Below, in pieces: positions 42,566-54,794 of a stretch of DNA of 64,000 nt. Source of the DNA: Paramacrobiotus metropolitanus (Eukaryota > Tardigrada > Eutardigrada > Parachela > Macrobiotidae); contig NW_026570221.1 in assembly GCF_019649055.1 (NCBI RefSeq), positions 186,001 through 250,000 on the forward strand, in the 5' to 3' direction. The notes beneath the pieces are model-generated. The model made no database searches, was not told the DNA's origin, and was given only the letters and a program-made list of their open reading frames with translations. The position numbers and the translations under genes are program-made. Position 1 is the first letter of the stretch. Every line of letters begins with the position of its first letter.

Positions 42566-42825
42566 GGGATATCTCCCTTTCCGGTGGTCGGATCAAGCGG
42601 TCCTGGAGCAGCAGAAAACGCGGCGGTGAAGCGGAAGCTGCTGCTTGTAAGTTGATATTGCAGTCAATTGCTATGCCGCTATGTACTGCATAGAAACGGT
42701 ATCCCGTACTAATGGATACTGGATAACGTCATCATAACGGGGCAAATCCTGCCACTGATAATCACACCACTGCACAGAGTTGCCAACATTCACTCGGCTG
42801 GTCAGTTCGTCTCCGAGCCGACACA

Positions 42826-44271
42826 ATGTCCGCCAAACCTGCTGCAAAAACGAAGCAACCCGGTAAGCAGGTGACGCGCCCCTTTGTTACCTTGTTGGCG
42901 AAGCAACGAGGCCGCGCCAAATATGCCTATGCGACACGATGAACTGCGCATCGTAATAATAATTATGTCGTAGCGGGCTTGGATTTAAAAGATATGCGTC
43001 CAGTATTAAAATTTCAGTTTACCGCTTTGACAGGCGCTGACGTCTCGATTCCCGATTTACTTCAGCTCTACCGGAAAACACTGTATTTCACCTGCAAAGA
43101 GGCCGATTCGTCAGATGCCGGCAATCCTATCAGTACACTAGGTCTCGCTTGCAGCGGAGTCGATTTATACGACTCACGTAATATTCAATTTGATCCACAT
43201 GGATGTCTGCGACATAAGAATTCGTGTGACGCAAGCCGGGAAATGATATCTAACTGGAGAAAATTGCTGGGAAGTGTCCTTACGGATCGGGTAAGTGGTA
43301 GTTAACCCCGTGGCATTTCTTTTGATTTTCCCAAATCATAATTTTCTTTGCAAGTTGGTCCGCTTAATGTCACAGGATCCCTCCAGCTTTGGCAATTGCG
43401 ACCGGGGCTTGATGACCATATGTAAACTAAAGCATGACGACTTCCAAATGGCTGTTCGTGCCATTACAAAGTGGAACAACTGTGATTTCCCCAATATCGC
43501 CACGTACCAAGAGAGAGGTCAACTCAGCAGAACGCGACTGAACGAACTGTGCCGGCGCTACAATCACGACCTGGACTCGATCGCCCAAGCTTTCAAACGT
43601 AGCTTGGTAGAAAACGATTTTCAATACATCAGTCCACGGGGAGATATGGTCGCTACTCACCGGTAGAACGATGAATCAATTTCCCTCTGATTTTAGTTAC
43701 TGACCGGGATGTTGAAATATAATGTCTTCTGTTTTTCAGATTAGTGCAAGCTCATGCTGTAGGGAATGCAGAGCGTAAATCAGCAGAAGACCGCAATCAC
43801 GATTCTCAACTGAAAAAGAAACAGCGCAAACGTTTTCCCACTGGAGAGGAAGCAGGCATGGAACTGGGAGCAAACGATGCCCCGCAGACGTCACCAAAGT
43901 TACAGCTGTTGCCCGAGAAACTTTCTTCAGCTAGCCCTGGGAATTTTCCTGGGATACCGTACGAGACCGTAAGAATACTATGGAAATGCAGTGGTACTGC
44001 GTTGTATGGAATGCAATCATAGCCAGTGTGGTTTTTGCTCACTCAGAATATCAGTATTCTGAAGTCGCTCCTAGCCAAACACCCGGGACATCAGTCGCCG
44101 TTGTCGGCACCACACCCACCACTACATCTGCATAAGCAGCCGCGCAAGTCAGCTGCAACAATTGCCACCCAAACGGATGACCACGTTGACGAGGCTCGGA
44201 AATCTGTTACGGCAGTTGGCACCCAGATGGATAACCCGACTCTCCAGACTGTGGGAACCATGACACAGTAA
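42826..44271 (+). CDS. Five-exon gene of unknown function, intact
   Basis: Exons 42826-42862, 42974-43290, 43355-43662, 43740-43968 and 44047-44271 join in frame to 371 codons plus TAA. Introns of 64-111 bp have GT-AG ends; most donors are good (GTAAGC, GTAAGT, GTAAGA), the third is weak (GTAGAA). The first half is globular (PVLKFQFTALTGADVSIPDL, LCRRYNHDLDSIAQAF) and the C-terminal third is low-complexity, His/Pro-rich and then Thr/Gln-rich (AATIATQTDDH, VGTQMDN). A basic KKKQRKR stretch in exon 4 may be a nuclear localisation signal. I recognise no domain. AATAAA at 44411-44416 is a plausible polyadenylation signal. Confidence 0.8.
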
Positions 44272-44410
44272 CGTGAAGCTGTTTTGCCCAGGTGAATTTC
44301 GCTGCGCCCCGTATGCTATGATGCTATCGTATGAACACGTTGCTGATTCTGAAGTTAAGTCTTTATCAGTTACTGAGTATTTTAACCGACAACTGACAAT
44401 TTAAAAAAAC

Positions 44411-44416
44411 AATAAA
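44411..44416 (+). terminator. Polyadenylation signal of the five-exon gene
   Basis: AATAAA 140 bp past the stop codon of the gene at 42826-44271. Confidence 0.5.
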
Positions 44417-45285
44417 TATATGTACCATTGAATATGCATAAAAGTGCAGATAATATAATTATAATATGTGTACAACATGCTGCAACCGGTCTTTGCGCTC
44501 ATACAGTACTAATCGTTTTACTCACTGTAGTTTACTTCTTCTGCGTGCTGCCGACGTCGTTGCGTTGCCAACCGCTGAATACGTTTTCAGTGTAAATTTC
44601 TTTGTACGTTGGAGTACAATCTCCTTGCAGTTGTTTGACCATTGAGGATCAGCAGCCGTGAAACATTGGCGTCGTTAAGTAACCATAGATCACCCCCGTC
44701 CGATCCCTGCAGTACCCACAATCCCGAACAGTTAGTCCGTGCAGAGCTGGACGCCGTTCAAAGTCGATCAGCGGGCACCCGTACACGGAATGTTGACATT
44801 GATAGCCACGCACACACCGAAGCGTGATTTCCCGCACAGCACAGCCTTCTATCACTCGCATCCCCGCCGGAAAGCACCGCAACCCGAGATGCCGCAGGTA
44901 ATCCTAGCCACGGAGTGACGACAATGTGGAGTGCCTATACGGTGTATTTCCCTTCTCCACACTGTCATCGCTATTCGCTATCGTTTCTCCAGTCAGCATT
45001 CCGACCGGCCCGTCAGTGCGGCGAAAGCGGAGCGATCCCTTTCAAATCAACGGTCACGCTGTTAAAAACAAACGAAAGAACCATTCCGTCCCAGTCCAGC
45101 TGCTGGACTGAATATGCGTCGCCATCGGATGCCAGTGCGAGAATCGCATGATACAGCCTTCGCAGCAGCTACCAAGCGGCACGAACAATAGCACTACGAT
45201 TTTTCTTATACTTTCTTCACTTCGCGTTAACGTTGACGTATGTTGCTCACGAGGTGTTAAAGGTTTCTAAAGTTAACCTACAGAA
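44417..45285. other. No supported gene
   Basis: A minus-strand region (about 45170-44650) reads in pieces as protein-like sequence in shifting frames; possibly an old gene remnant. No family assigned. Confidence 0.3.
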
Positions 45286-45555
45286 ATGACTACGTTTCAC
45301 AGAACAAACTTTCCCTATCACTTTTCAGCGCAAATCTGTAGTTTCCTTATAATCGCCACTGTTTTCGTCCTGTGCAGAAGTTATACAGCAGGAGGATGTG
45401 ATCGATTTTTGCATGGCGTTAAAGTATTGCCAATCGCCACCAATCTGCTATCTCTAACTTGCATTGCCAAAATTTTCGTCTGCGGACACTGTCCAGTACT
45501 AGAGTTGCGGAAATCACGGGGCAGGAATCGACTTGAGTCTGAGGCAACAAATTAA
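45286..45555 (+). CDS. Possible small secreted protein
   Basis: 89 codons with an N-terminal hydrophobic stretch (CSFLIIATVFVLC, about residues 18-30) that could be a signal peptide, then five Cys residues. AATAAA overlaps the stop. No promoter or homologue recognised; may be spurious. Confidence 0.3.
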   Translation: MTTFHRTNFPYHFSAQICSFLIIATVFVLCRSYTAGGCDRFLHGVKVLPIATNLLSLTCIAKIFVCGHCPVLELRKSRGRNRLESEATN

Positions 45556-46315
45556 TAAAGTAGTTAACCGAGGCGTTTACACTGCCCGTTTTTAGAAGAA
45601 GATATCGGCCTGTACAAAAAAGCATAAATATGCGTGAAGTACTTAACTAAACAATGGCATGATAAAATTATGAGTTGCCATACAAGAATGCCATTATACG
45701 ATATGATAATATGATAGAATAAAAAATACCGTAGTTTAGATCACCTTAAAAAATACAAAAAAAATTTTACATGGTCCTAGTGTTTTTCAGTAGTTAATGA
45801 TCAGCAGAAAGAAAGTCTGGTCACACCTTCTGGCATTTAGTCGCGGCTAAAATGGCATGACACGGTTACAGCACTGCGAGGTAACCCGGTCGGCATGCAC
45901 CCGCTCTAGGATCAAGCGGCCTTTGTGGGTTAACCGGCCAACTAAAGGTCACGGGCAGGTCGGCGAACAGACTGCGCCATTTCTCTGTATGCAATGTGGA
46001 TTCGCTGTGAGCATATTTAACGGGCGAAAATGCTTGGGAGTATTTCTGACGGGCGAAAATGCAAACGAATGAAATCATGCATGCAGTGTGTAGATAATTG
46101 CTTTGTGCTGTGGCGGAGATTTACTATTCCTGTATAACGATATTCAGTAGTATTTGCGAAAGATGCATTAAACCGACAGTCTGCGTACAGTTTTCTTCGC
46201 CATCTCAGAAGACTCCATTGTGCCATTTTTGCTTCCTGTGAACTGCGTTTGCCGTTTAAGGTTTTCACCACACAAAAAATTTAATTCCTTTTTGACTTTC
46301 GAAATTTTCTTCCTC
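45556..46315. other. No supported gene
   Basis: AT-rich sequence with short frames only. One AAAGGTCA octamer at about 45944. Confidence 0.5.
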
Positions 46316-46453
46316 TTTTTGACCAAAAAATATTCCTTCTTTTATTTATTCCTTCCTCTTTTTGACCCAAAAATATTCCTTCTTTTATTTATCTCTTCGT
46401 CTTTTTGACCCAAAAATATTCCTTCCTTTATTTATCCCTTCGTCTTTTTGACC
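46316..46453. repeat. 43-bp tandem repeat, just over three copies
   Basis: Unit begins TTTTTGACCCAAAAATATTC and continues through CTTTTATTTAT. Copies differ at a few positions. Confidence 0.88.
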
Positions 46454-48265
46454 TTGGCCAACGGTTCCTCCGTAGTTTTTATCTTCCCCCACAAACTCAC
46501 TTAATCCTATCCACCCATATTTTACTACTGCCTTTAATTAAGGAAAATTATATAATTCAGGTTGTACTTTATCCGGCTGGGGGAATTCGCCACCAAGACT
46601 GTTGGCGGCTTGTACCAGCCTATCTTCTGGTCTTCTCGCAACATTGTACTACTGTATTATTAAAATTCTCCCCGTTCGCACTTCGAGAAGCACACAACGC
46701 TCCAATAGTCAGAAATCATCTCTCTTGAAGTGCAAATCAGGAACGAAAAGAGTCAGCCCTTACTACTTCAAAAAGGCAAATAAACCTGTTGGTGACCAGT
46801 TATCCAAGAAAGAAACTTGTAATAAACTCCAAAAAAATAAACTCCAGATGGCAAAAATATGGAAAATCTAGGAAAAACATTTGCGGTTCACAGCCTGGCA
46901 ATACATTTAATCATGGCTAGTATGCTGGAGCCTGGAGGAAAAGAATCCCAAGTTCGAAATACGAGTAACAGGAAATCGGAAAATCAATAAATTTGATGGC
47001 TTGTAGAAATAAAATTAGTATTTTACCGATCCCGATCCCGTTAACTCGAATTAGGCAGCCTAAACTAGGATCTATCGATCAAATAATTCAACTAGGGAAG
47101 TGCACCGCTGCTCGCTCGCACTAAAAGACCGAAGCGAAGCTAGAAATATTTCGAGAAGTATTTAGAACTGGGGGATTGAATTACACGCAGGGATGTTGAA
47201 GTAATGAGTAAATTTTCCTTTTACTGACCCTAACATCTATAATACTGACTGATAGAAGACTGCTTTATTGATTCATTTATAAATTATACCTAACATTTAC
47301 GAACGATATTCATATGTATACTTACAATTATACAATTACTTAAAAAAGCTGGCACAGGGCGTTTTGTTTTAACTGGCCAGATCTCTTTACTATTGAGGGG
47401 TAGCTTTTTTCTCCGTTGGGGACTGCAGAAGATTCAAAGGGAAACCTGATCTATCGCCAATCCACCCCAGTTTTCATGCGGGAAAAGCCGACATCGATAG
47501 GCCGACATAAGCCCCTCTCGCCGCACACTTTACATACGTTCAGTAACTTAAAGTGCCGGAAGTTCTGTAAAAGTGAACCTACAGATGGTGTAGCGCTGAA
47601 TCTTACAGAGCGCTACAGAGCAACGAAACAGAAACTTGAAATGATGTGTCCAGTTTCAGTTTATTTTTTTATGAATTAATTTTTGAGAAAAACTTTACAG
47701 TGCCAAATAACTCATGCAGTCCCATGCGTGTCATTTCGGCATCATGATGTCATGCTTGACCTACGGTCAGAAAAATTACACAAAAAGTGCCTTTTCTTAA
47801 TTTAACTTTTTTGTCGATGAATACCAATTTTCAAATTGGTATTCGCAATCCTTCTGGTACCCGGCGTTAGTAGCAGGTTAAATTGCGCGGCGAGACGGGC
47901 TATAGAAGTATTAAATATGCGCAAAGTACTGCGTACTGCACTTCTGTATTATTATAAATTACTGGATAGAAGAACCTTAGAGAAAGTACTGTACCGTATA
48001 TTAGTGTACACGCATATAAGTTATCTGTTTAGTGTTTGGTACATCGCCTTTCCTTATCTCTTACTCCGTGCACTAACATTCGGCATGTCAGATATGACAC
48101 AGAAGCAGATGGAAAGATGGGGCAAATATCCCTTTATTGTGATAACAATAAAGCAACAACACAAAACCAACAGAAAAACCCGATGTGGGAAAGCTGTGGA
48201 AAAAGTAGCTGCAAGCGCGCAAGTGAGAATCGTGATTCATTTATTATACATCGTATACTGTAAAG
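46454..48265. other. No supported gene
   Basis: A 163-codon plus-strand frame (47836-48327) reads into the Harbinger terminal repeat and has no domain; I treat it as chance. Nothing else seen. Confidence 0.4.
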
Positions 48266-48558
48266 TACCTTTAATAGAAAGCAATCTGCTGACCACGAAT
48301 ACGGACCCCAATACCGATCCAAATTAAAATCGTGTTTGTATTGGTATTCGGCCTGCTTTTGAGTATTCGGCCGCTAGCGGCGGAAGTACGAAAAGCGAGC
48401 AACGTAACTGCCCTCGAAGCAGTTTTACCACTTGCGGCAAGTGACTTGCCACAAATGTCAAAATCACGACAACTATCTGTCGCATTTCAGTTCCAAAAAA
48501 AGCTTGACATTGTGAATTTAAATATTTATGATTCAGATTCGCTTTAGTTTATTTAAAA

Positions 48559-49768
48559 ATGAAACTGGCTACGTTAATGAAGTTGTATCTCCGGAAAAAT
48601 ATCTCTCGACGGCTGTTTTTAATTCTGCGACGTAAGATACTTCGACGGAGACGAAAAACATATTTTCATGACGAATGGCGTGCAGCATCATTTAGCCTGA
48701 ATGCTTTAAGCGAGAAGGAATGCTGGGATTTTTTCCGCTTTAAGAAGCATGATCTTCCTATGTTGGCGACGGCGCTTAAAATTCCGGAATTGGTGTGGAC
48801 TGCAGAAGGAGACTGTGTGAATGCTGTGGAGGCCTTGTGCATTTTGTTGCGCCGTCTGTGTTATCCAAATCGATGGATTGAACTGCGTAAATTTTTTGGA
48901 CGTTCCCAAGGTTCCATGTCGAGAATTTTCTACGCGGTCTTGTCAATACTGGATCGCTTGTGGTCGAAGCATCTTTCCCGCCTGGATCATCCCTGGTTGT
49001 CAGAAGAAGATCTCGCAGGGTACGCGTCGGCTATCTCACAGAAAGGAGGTGTTTTCCCAGATGTTTTTGCCTTTATTGACGGGACGGCGCGCCCCATTTG
49101 CCGACCAACATATAACCAGAAGATCATGTACAGCGGTCATAAACGTCTCCACTGCACCAAGTGGCAGTCTATTCTACTACCAAACGGTAAATTCATATTT
49201 TTGTCAATTAATAAATTACTGTAAATTTGTAATTGTTTTTTTAAACTTCCTTCACTGAGATTTAGTACATTTCAATAATTTTTGGATTTTACATTTACCG
49301 AAGTTCTGACATTTTGCTTTAGGATTAATCTGCAACCTGCACGGCGGTGAACCTGGTAGTGTCCATGACAGTCGCATGTTTCAAGAGAGTAAAATGCTCG
49401 GGCGATTAAAAACTATGCAGAGCACCTTTTGCCGGAAATTCGCGTTATATGGAGATTCTGGTTATGGAATGAACGATTATTTAAGGAAGCCGTACTCAAA
49501 ACTTCAGACAGCGTACAACCGCGTGAAGAGACACCAGAACCATGCCATGAAAACTGTTCGGGAATCTGTGGAATGGGGGTTCAAGGAAGTGGTTGTTAAA
49601 TTCGCTTTTGTGGACTTCAGAAAACAGATGAAGTTATTCGAGAAACCCGTCAACAAAATTTTTCGTATGGCTGTTTTTTTGACAAATTGTTGTAACTGTT
49701 TGTACCCTAACCAAGCAAGCCAGTATTTTAATGTTGAACCACCAACACTGGAAGAATACCTGTGTTAA
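48559..49768 (+). CDS. PIF/Harbinger transposase, two exons, intact
   Basis: Exons 48559-49186 and 49323-49768 join in frame to 357 codons. Basic N-terminus, a helical part (ALCILLRRLCYPNRWIELRK) resembling the helix-turn-helix before the nuclease, then the DDE core: Asp in FIDGTARPIC, the GHKRLHCTKWQS block, HDSRMF, Asp in LYGDSGYG and Glu in RESVEWGF. Belongs to a different Harbinger branch from the one at 10736-12383. All catalytic residues are present. Confidence 0.9.
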
Positions 49769-49870
49769 ACATCGGAAATAAATTTCGGTAATCTACAATG
49801 AGAAAACATTTCAATAAAAAACATTTCAAAATAAAACAACAAATAAAACAAAAATCTGAAAAAATCACAT

Positions 49871-51029
49871 TTACAAATCAAAAAAATTGTTATTTGACCC
49901 CCGGCCTAGAATTGCCTGCCATTTTAATTTCTCCACTGCAATTCTCTCACGTTCAATATCCAGTTTTTTTAATTCGATCTCTTTTGCGTCAGCGGCTTGC
50001 TGTTCTTTGAATTTCAGCTTTTTCTCGTCCTGCTCTTTCATAAAATTCATCCACATAATGTCACTTTCTGCTTCCTTATCTTTTCGCATAGCTCGGGAAG
50101 ATTTGAATTTCTTCTCTTCTGACATTTGTGGGACAGTGGCTGCTTTTTCTGCCCGTCGGAGACGAACTTCCTCTTGCCAATCTTGCATGTCGCCGCCGTT
50201 GGCGCTGAGCCAGTCGTTCATGGCATCTTCGTCATCTAGAATTCAAAAGCCCCGGTAATAATTTGAAATGTTATGCATCAAGACGAGCAAGTAAATGTCC
50301 AAAAAGTAATAAAGTTTCTATAAAATTACGTAATCCAGCAATCAAGTTTGACGTGATGTACTTACGGGAACTGTCAGAAAAAATAAAAAATTTAAAATTG
50401 AAAATCACTAAACTCTAACACGAACTAAATCAGCGATATTTTCTCAAGAAATCAGAAATACTGGATATCTACAAGTAGAACTTAAACGTGCATTTGTATA
50501 TACCGTACATCAACATCCAATTACGTAATTTTTTTAGATTATTTTGGTTGTTAAGCTTCTTACCGGATAAAACAGAGACATCGTCAGGAGCTTCCTGCTC
50601 GCCCTTCTTTCGCCCGTGCTCTCCTGCAGAAACCATGAAGGCCGCTGTCCGCTTGCGCATGGCCATTTGCTCAGCATGGGCCTTAGATTTTTGCTGACGC
50701 GTTTCATCGGCGCTCTTTACAAGAGTCAAAATTTCCTGGAGTAGCTGCTCCATCTTGTTGTAATCCTCCTCCGTTCCACTTCGGAATTTCTTTTGCAGGT
50801 CGTTCGCCTGGAATTCCGTGATGAGCACGCTGAGTCTCTCTTTCACAGCTCGGACGTCCAGAGACTTGGATAACAGAGCAGCATCGTTCAGACTTTTCAC
50901 CACATCCATCCCCGCTTTCTCCTTGTTTTCAGCCGCATAGGGGTTAAAATGTTGGACTTCACCCAACAAGGCCAAATCAGCCTTCGCGTAGAATCGATTA
51001 TAAGTTTTTTTAACTAGAGTTTTTTCCAT
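49871..51029 (-). CDS. Harbinger accessory (Myb/trihelix-like) protein, two exons, intact
   Basis: Exons 51029-50564 and 50235-49871 join in frame to 276 codons, with a continuous DDVSVLSDDED across the junction. The N-terminal 120 residues follow the pattern of Harbinger partner proteins: an aromatic/acidic helix start (FYAKADLALLGEV), NPYAAENKEK, a basic VKERLSVLITEF helix and FRSGTEEDYNKMEQLLQEI. The C-terminal half is a long Lys/Glu coiled coil. Such proteins recruit the transposase to the terminal repeats. Transcribed towards the transposase gene; the two stops are about 100 bp apart. Confidence 0.85.
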
Positions 51030-51512
51030 TATGAACGTTTGTGAAACAACAAGTTAAAAATTAAAATAAAATGCTACGTATAATTTGAAAATAAACGCAC
51101 GACTGACACGAGCCAGTGCACACAAGGCAACCTATGTGTATTATTGCAATATACCGCGGCCAAATTAGATTTTACAGCCTGTTTCGGTGCTCTCCTGGGA
51201 TTCATATTTTCATTGTTTATTTTGGCTTTTATCGCCAGACAAAACATATCAGAAAGTAGGAAATGTTTTTTTCTATCATTCTGCAAAAAAAAAACGGAAA
51301 TTGGTCCACTACATCTTCCACAGCAGTATTTCGCAACAGACACACGATTCAAAGCATAAATTCCGTATTTTACGGAATCGTACGAAACGAATGGGGCTAT
51401 GACTCACGCAAAAGAGGCGGAGATTAGTATTAGGGTCCGTATTCGTGGTGCGCAGATTACTTTCTAATAAGTATCATATTCCGGATACAAACTAAGTACC
51501 AATAACAAAATT

Positions 51513-54116
51513 TTACAACAGAAACACTTCCTCTACGCTATCCTGGTCGGGGATTGTTCCCATTACACATATTGCATTTCCACGTTGTATTTGGATAGAT
51601 AGTCGCTGCTTAAAAAACTCTTTCGCCCGTTTCTGGCCGGTGGAAGCTGCTATGCCGTTTCCAACCTTATCCACTAGCTTTTTAGCTCCGTCTCCAGAGG
51701 GTCCGTAAATTTCGAAGGCTGCAGCTACGAAATCGTATCTTGATTGTAGCCAGGCATGTTTTGTCAGTTTCCCCCTTTCGGCGTGTTCAGCGGCTGCTCC
51801 GGCGTTCACACTGGTACGGTCGATATATGAAGCGGCGAGAGTGTCCACGCAGGTTACATCGACTGCCAGCGGCTTTCCGCGTTGCCATGGTACCAGTGTG
51901 ATCACATCCGGTCTTTTGCGATCTTTCACCGAAAGACCTTTTGGCTCCATTCTTGCTGGAAAACCAGCTGTTTTCAGTCCACGAGTAATTTCCCCGCTTA
52001 TGCCGTCGTGTCGTGGCAGTCTTCCTGCTGAACGTTTGCATCTGAGCCCATGCCGGCCCAATTCGTCAACTAATCCGCCACAAACACACACGTGAGGTGT
52101 AACGATTGGTGCTCCCAGGCGCAGCGCGACGTTTATGCGAAAGGCGTTATTCTCCAGCAGATTCCCGAGGCATGCTGCGGGTAATGCGTGAATCCAAACA
52201 CCCGATTCCGGAATTGATACCGCTTTCAAGTGGGCAACTTCCTCCTGTGAAGTCCGCAGTGTGGTCAGTCTGGAAAATGCGTGTAGCGTCGCAGGTGTGT
52301 CCCATGCTTTTTGGACGTGGCGGAACGGTAGGGGCGGAAGTTCGTCTGTGTCAGCCGTTTTCCAGGCGTGCGTGGCGGCGGTCACATCTGTAGCCGTCAG
52401 TCTTGTACATAGCCTGGAAATCAGTGGGCGCAACGAAGAAGCCGATGCCAGATAGGCAGAGGGGGCTAGCTTCTCAGTGCGTCTGATTCCCAGACCACCA
52501 AAGCGAACGGGGAGTGAGGCCTGCAGCCACGTCGGGTGGTCCATCCGTACGTTGGTGATGGTTTCCACTGCATCGCGAAACACCTGGTCGAGTCTGTAAA
52601 GCTCTTGTGGGAACATCCAAGCTAGGGAAGTACGCAGAATATCAACAATTTTCGGCACCCCTAAACAGTTCTTCAATAAGAACAGCGCTTGGTGTTTAGG
52701 GAGCAGCTGAAGGCGATCGCACATGCCTTTCAGCTGCTGTATCTTTTCGTTGACCATCGGGACTACGGCGGGAGGCAATAGCGGTGACCCGAGGAGGTTA
52801 AGTTCTTCTGCCGTTGTGATAGCTATGCCAGGAAATAAATGGGAAAACTCATCAGCGACCGACTTTCGTTGTGTTTCTGTGCCCCCGCATAGAAACAATT
52901 CACACTTTGCAATGCTGACAGCAAGGCCGATTTTTTGCGCTTCGGTGATCAGCTGTTGAAAATTTTGGAGAACGTTTTCCGGCCGACCTCCTAATGTTCC
53001 GTCGTCCATGAACCAAGCATTCAGATCAGCGTTCAGCTTGTCAACCACGATCTGCAATACCAAGCAGAACAGTGCTGGGCCGAGAGGATCTCCCTGCTGC
53101 ACACCGGACTGGGAGGAGATGACAGTTTCACCCAAAAACAGCGATGAATAAGAGCCGTAGCACATTCTGATGAACGGATAGTATTCCGGGATGACGTCAG
53201 CCGCAACTTTCAGAACTTCTTCTCGCGACACGCAGTTAAAGGCGTTTGTGAAGTCTATCTTTAAGAGGGCTTTTACGTCACTGCTGTACTGGAGGAGAAA
53301 ATCCCTGGTTGCGTGAATAATGCCTTCGACGCCTTTCTTGATGCCGCAGCCGAGCTGCTGCGGCTGGAGGATTTCTGAAGTAATTGGACGGATGCGGATG
53401 TCCACCGCTTTTGCGGCTATCCGGCGATAAACGTTTCCGACTGCAATTGGGCGCAGGCCTCCGTCCTTCTTACGCAGTGCAATGAGTCGGGCGCCGCGCA
53501 GGAGAGGGACTATGTCTGCAGGTACATTCCCTGTCAATATGAGATTCAGGAGATCCGTGAGGCTGTCGCACAGATCGGACGATGTGTCATCCATCCTTCC
53601 GCCAATTAGGTCTAGCAGGTGCTGTGGACGTAGGAAATCTAGTCCACCTGCACTGCCGCGGGGCATAGCTTCGAGAACCGACAAAACCTCCGAAGGAGTG
53701 AGCGGTACGAACGTCGGATTTGCGGTAATAAGTGGGGGCGTGGGTAACGGGGCTTCGGGGTGTTTGCGCTGCATACATTCGATCACCTCCGGGGTACTGT
53801 CAGCAACCGAGTCCGACGAAAGGAGGGTGCGTACGGCTCCGGAGATATTGAAGTCATCGATTTGTATACCCACACGGCGGGAAATCTCCTCTTCGGGCGT
53901 AGCGTGCCGAGGCTTACTGGGAGCAGTGGGCTCTTCGTTGTCGAGTTCCCCGCTCTCGAATTTTGCGATACAGTCACGGATGTGTGTTGTTACTGATGTC
54001 TTCCGGGACTTTTTATTGTCTCCTGGAAGAGATAGGATCGCGGAGGGGGCTAAAAGTAGCTTAAGCCATGAGGGGGAATCATTGGCGGTAACGGTGCGTC
54101 GCATCAACTTGGCCAA
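51513..54116 (-). CDS. Non-LTR reverse transcriptase with C-terminal restriction-like endonuclease, intact
   Basis: 867 codons with no stop. RT motifs: LRPIAVGNVYRRIAAK, KIDFTNAFNCVS, SGVQQGDPLGPALF and the catalytic box FMDD (a variant of YADD). After the thumb comes a cysteine-histidine knuckle (CVCGGLVDELGRHGLRC) and a PD-(D/E)XK endonuclease (KRPDVITLVPWQRGKPL then VDVT), the R2-type arrangement. It would nick target DNA and prime reverse transcription there. No N-terminal zinc finger is visible; the 54104-54514 frame upstream is Arg-rich but not clearly part of it. The element 3' end lies within about 35 bp of the Harbinger right repeat. Copies of its tail occur at 15197, 34911 and about 56900. 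Confidence 0.9.
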   Translation of the reverse strand: MAKLMRRTVTANDSPSWLKLLLAPSAILSLPGDNKKSRKTSVTTHIRDCIAKFESGELDNEEPTAPSKPRHATPEEEISRRVGIQIDDFNISGAVRTLLSSDSVADSTPEVIECMQRKHPEAPLPTPPLITANPTFVPLTPSEVLSVLEAMPRGSAGGLDFLRPQHLLDLIGGRMDDTSSDLCDSLTDLLNLILTGNVPADIVPLLRGARLIALRKKDGGLRPIAVGNVYRRIAAKAVDIRIRPITSEILQPQQLGCGIKKGVEGIIHATRDFLLQYSSDVKALLKIDFTNAFNCVSREEVLKVAADVIPEYYPFIRMCYGSYSSLFLGETVISSQSGVQQGDPLGPALFCLVLQIVVDKLNADLNAWFMDDGTLGGRPENVLQNFQQLITEAQKIGLAVSIAKCELFLCGGTETQRKSVADEFSHLFPGIAITTAEELNLLGSPLLPPAVVPMVNEKIQQLKGMCDRLQLLPKHQALFLLKNCLGVPKIVDILRTSLAWMFPQELYRLDQVFRDAVETITNVRMDHPTWLQASLPVRFGGLGIRRTEKLAPSAYLASASSLRPLISRLCTRLTATDVTAATHAWKTADTDELPPLPFRHVQKAWDTPATLHAFSRLTTLRTSQEEVAHLKAVSIPESGVWIHALPAACLGNLLENNAFRINVALRLGAPIVTPHVCVCGGLVDELGRHGLRCKRSAGRLPRHDGISGEITRGLKTAGFPARMEPKGLSVKDRKRPDVITLVPWQRGKPLAVDVTCVDTLAASYIDRTSVNAGAAAEHAERGKLTKHAWLQSRYDFVAAAFEIYGPSGDGAKKLVDKVGNGIAASTGQKRAKEFFKQRLSIQIQRGNAICVMGTIPDQDSVEEVFLL

Positions 54117-54648
54117 AGATACGGCGACAGGGGCACGGGCAGCTTTCGGTATTCGCCGCCTGACTTTCCTCCTGATGGGGGCGAAAGAGGTACGTGTCCC
54201 GCCTGCAGTCGCAGGGCGATTGTGTGCGGTGCCCTGGGCTTGAGGAGGTCCATTGGCGCGGCCCGATCCCTGGTTAATGAATCAGCGTGCTGCGGGTATT
54301 CAACAGCTGATGCCACAAAGCACGGAATCGCTCGTAGGCGCTGGGTTACGCCCCCAAGAGTGCTGCGATGCGCTGATTGGTCAGCGAGACAAAGTGAACG
54401 CTGAGTAAGCAGCGTAATAGCGCGGCACGAATGGCGTTGCCATGTGCGGGCGGGCGACAGAGCAAAGTCACAAGAGGTGTCTACCGCCTCGAGTGAGCGG
54501 TCTCTGACAGGCACTACCTTTATCTGCGTTCGCGATCTTTTATTTTTTGTAATTTCTCCACGTTAACATTATTTCCGGATTAGCTGTTTTTTCTTGAACA
54601 GCTGCCTTTGCCGCGTAATTTTACGCATCATCACCAGATAGACGCAAG

Positions 54649-54794
54649 TACTGTACTGACACGATATTAAGGGTCAGCAAAATCCCCTGGACCGCCCGCG
54701 CTAGTTGTCGGTTCCTTTGACATCAATGAAGCCGACGCCTAGTGCCGCCGGTCCAGGGGATTTTACTGACCCTTAATATCGTGTCAGTACAGTA
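54649..54794. mobile_element. 146-bp palindromic MITE
   Basis: Arms of about 52 bp with one mismatch, starting TACTGTACTGACACGATATT at both ends; the loop is about 40 bp. Non-coding. Confidence 0.88.

Larger units (their letters stand above)
48266..51477. mobile_element. PIF/Harbinger DNA transposon with both genes intact
   Basis: Imperfect inverted repeats of about 45 bp bound the unit: left 48266-48311, right about 51430-51477, sharing ACCACGAATACGGACCC and the block around AGAAAG-AATCTGC. Between them lie a plus-strand transposase and a divergent accessory gene, the normal Harbinger arrangement. I could not define a clean 3-bp target duplication, so exact ends may be off by several bases. 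Confidence 0.8.

Noticed and set aside
47836-48327. 163-codon plus-strand frame
   Set aside because: No domain or promoter, and it crosses into the Harbinger inverted repeat.
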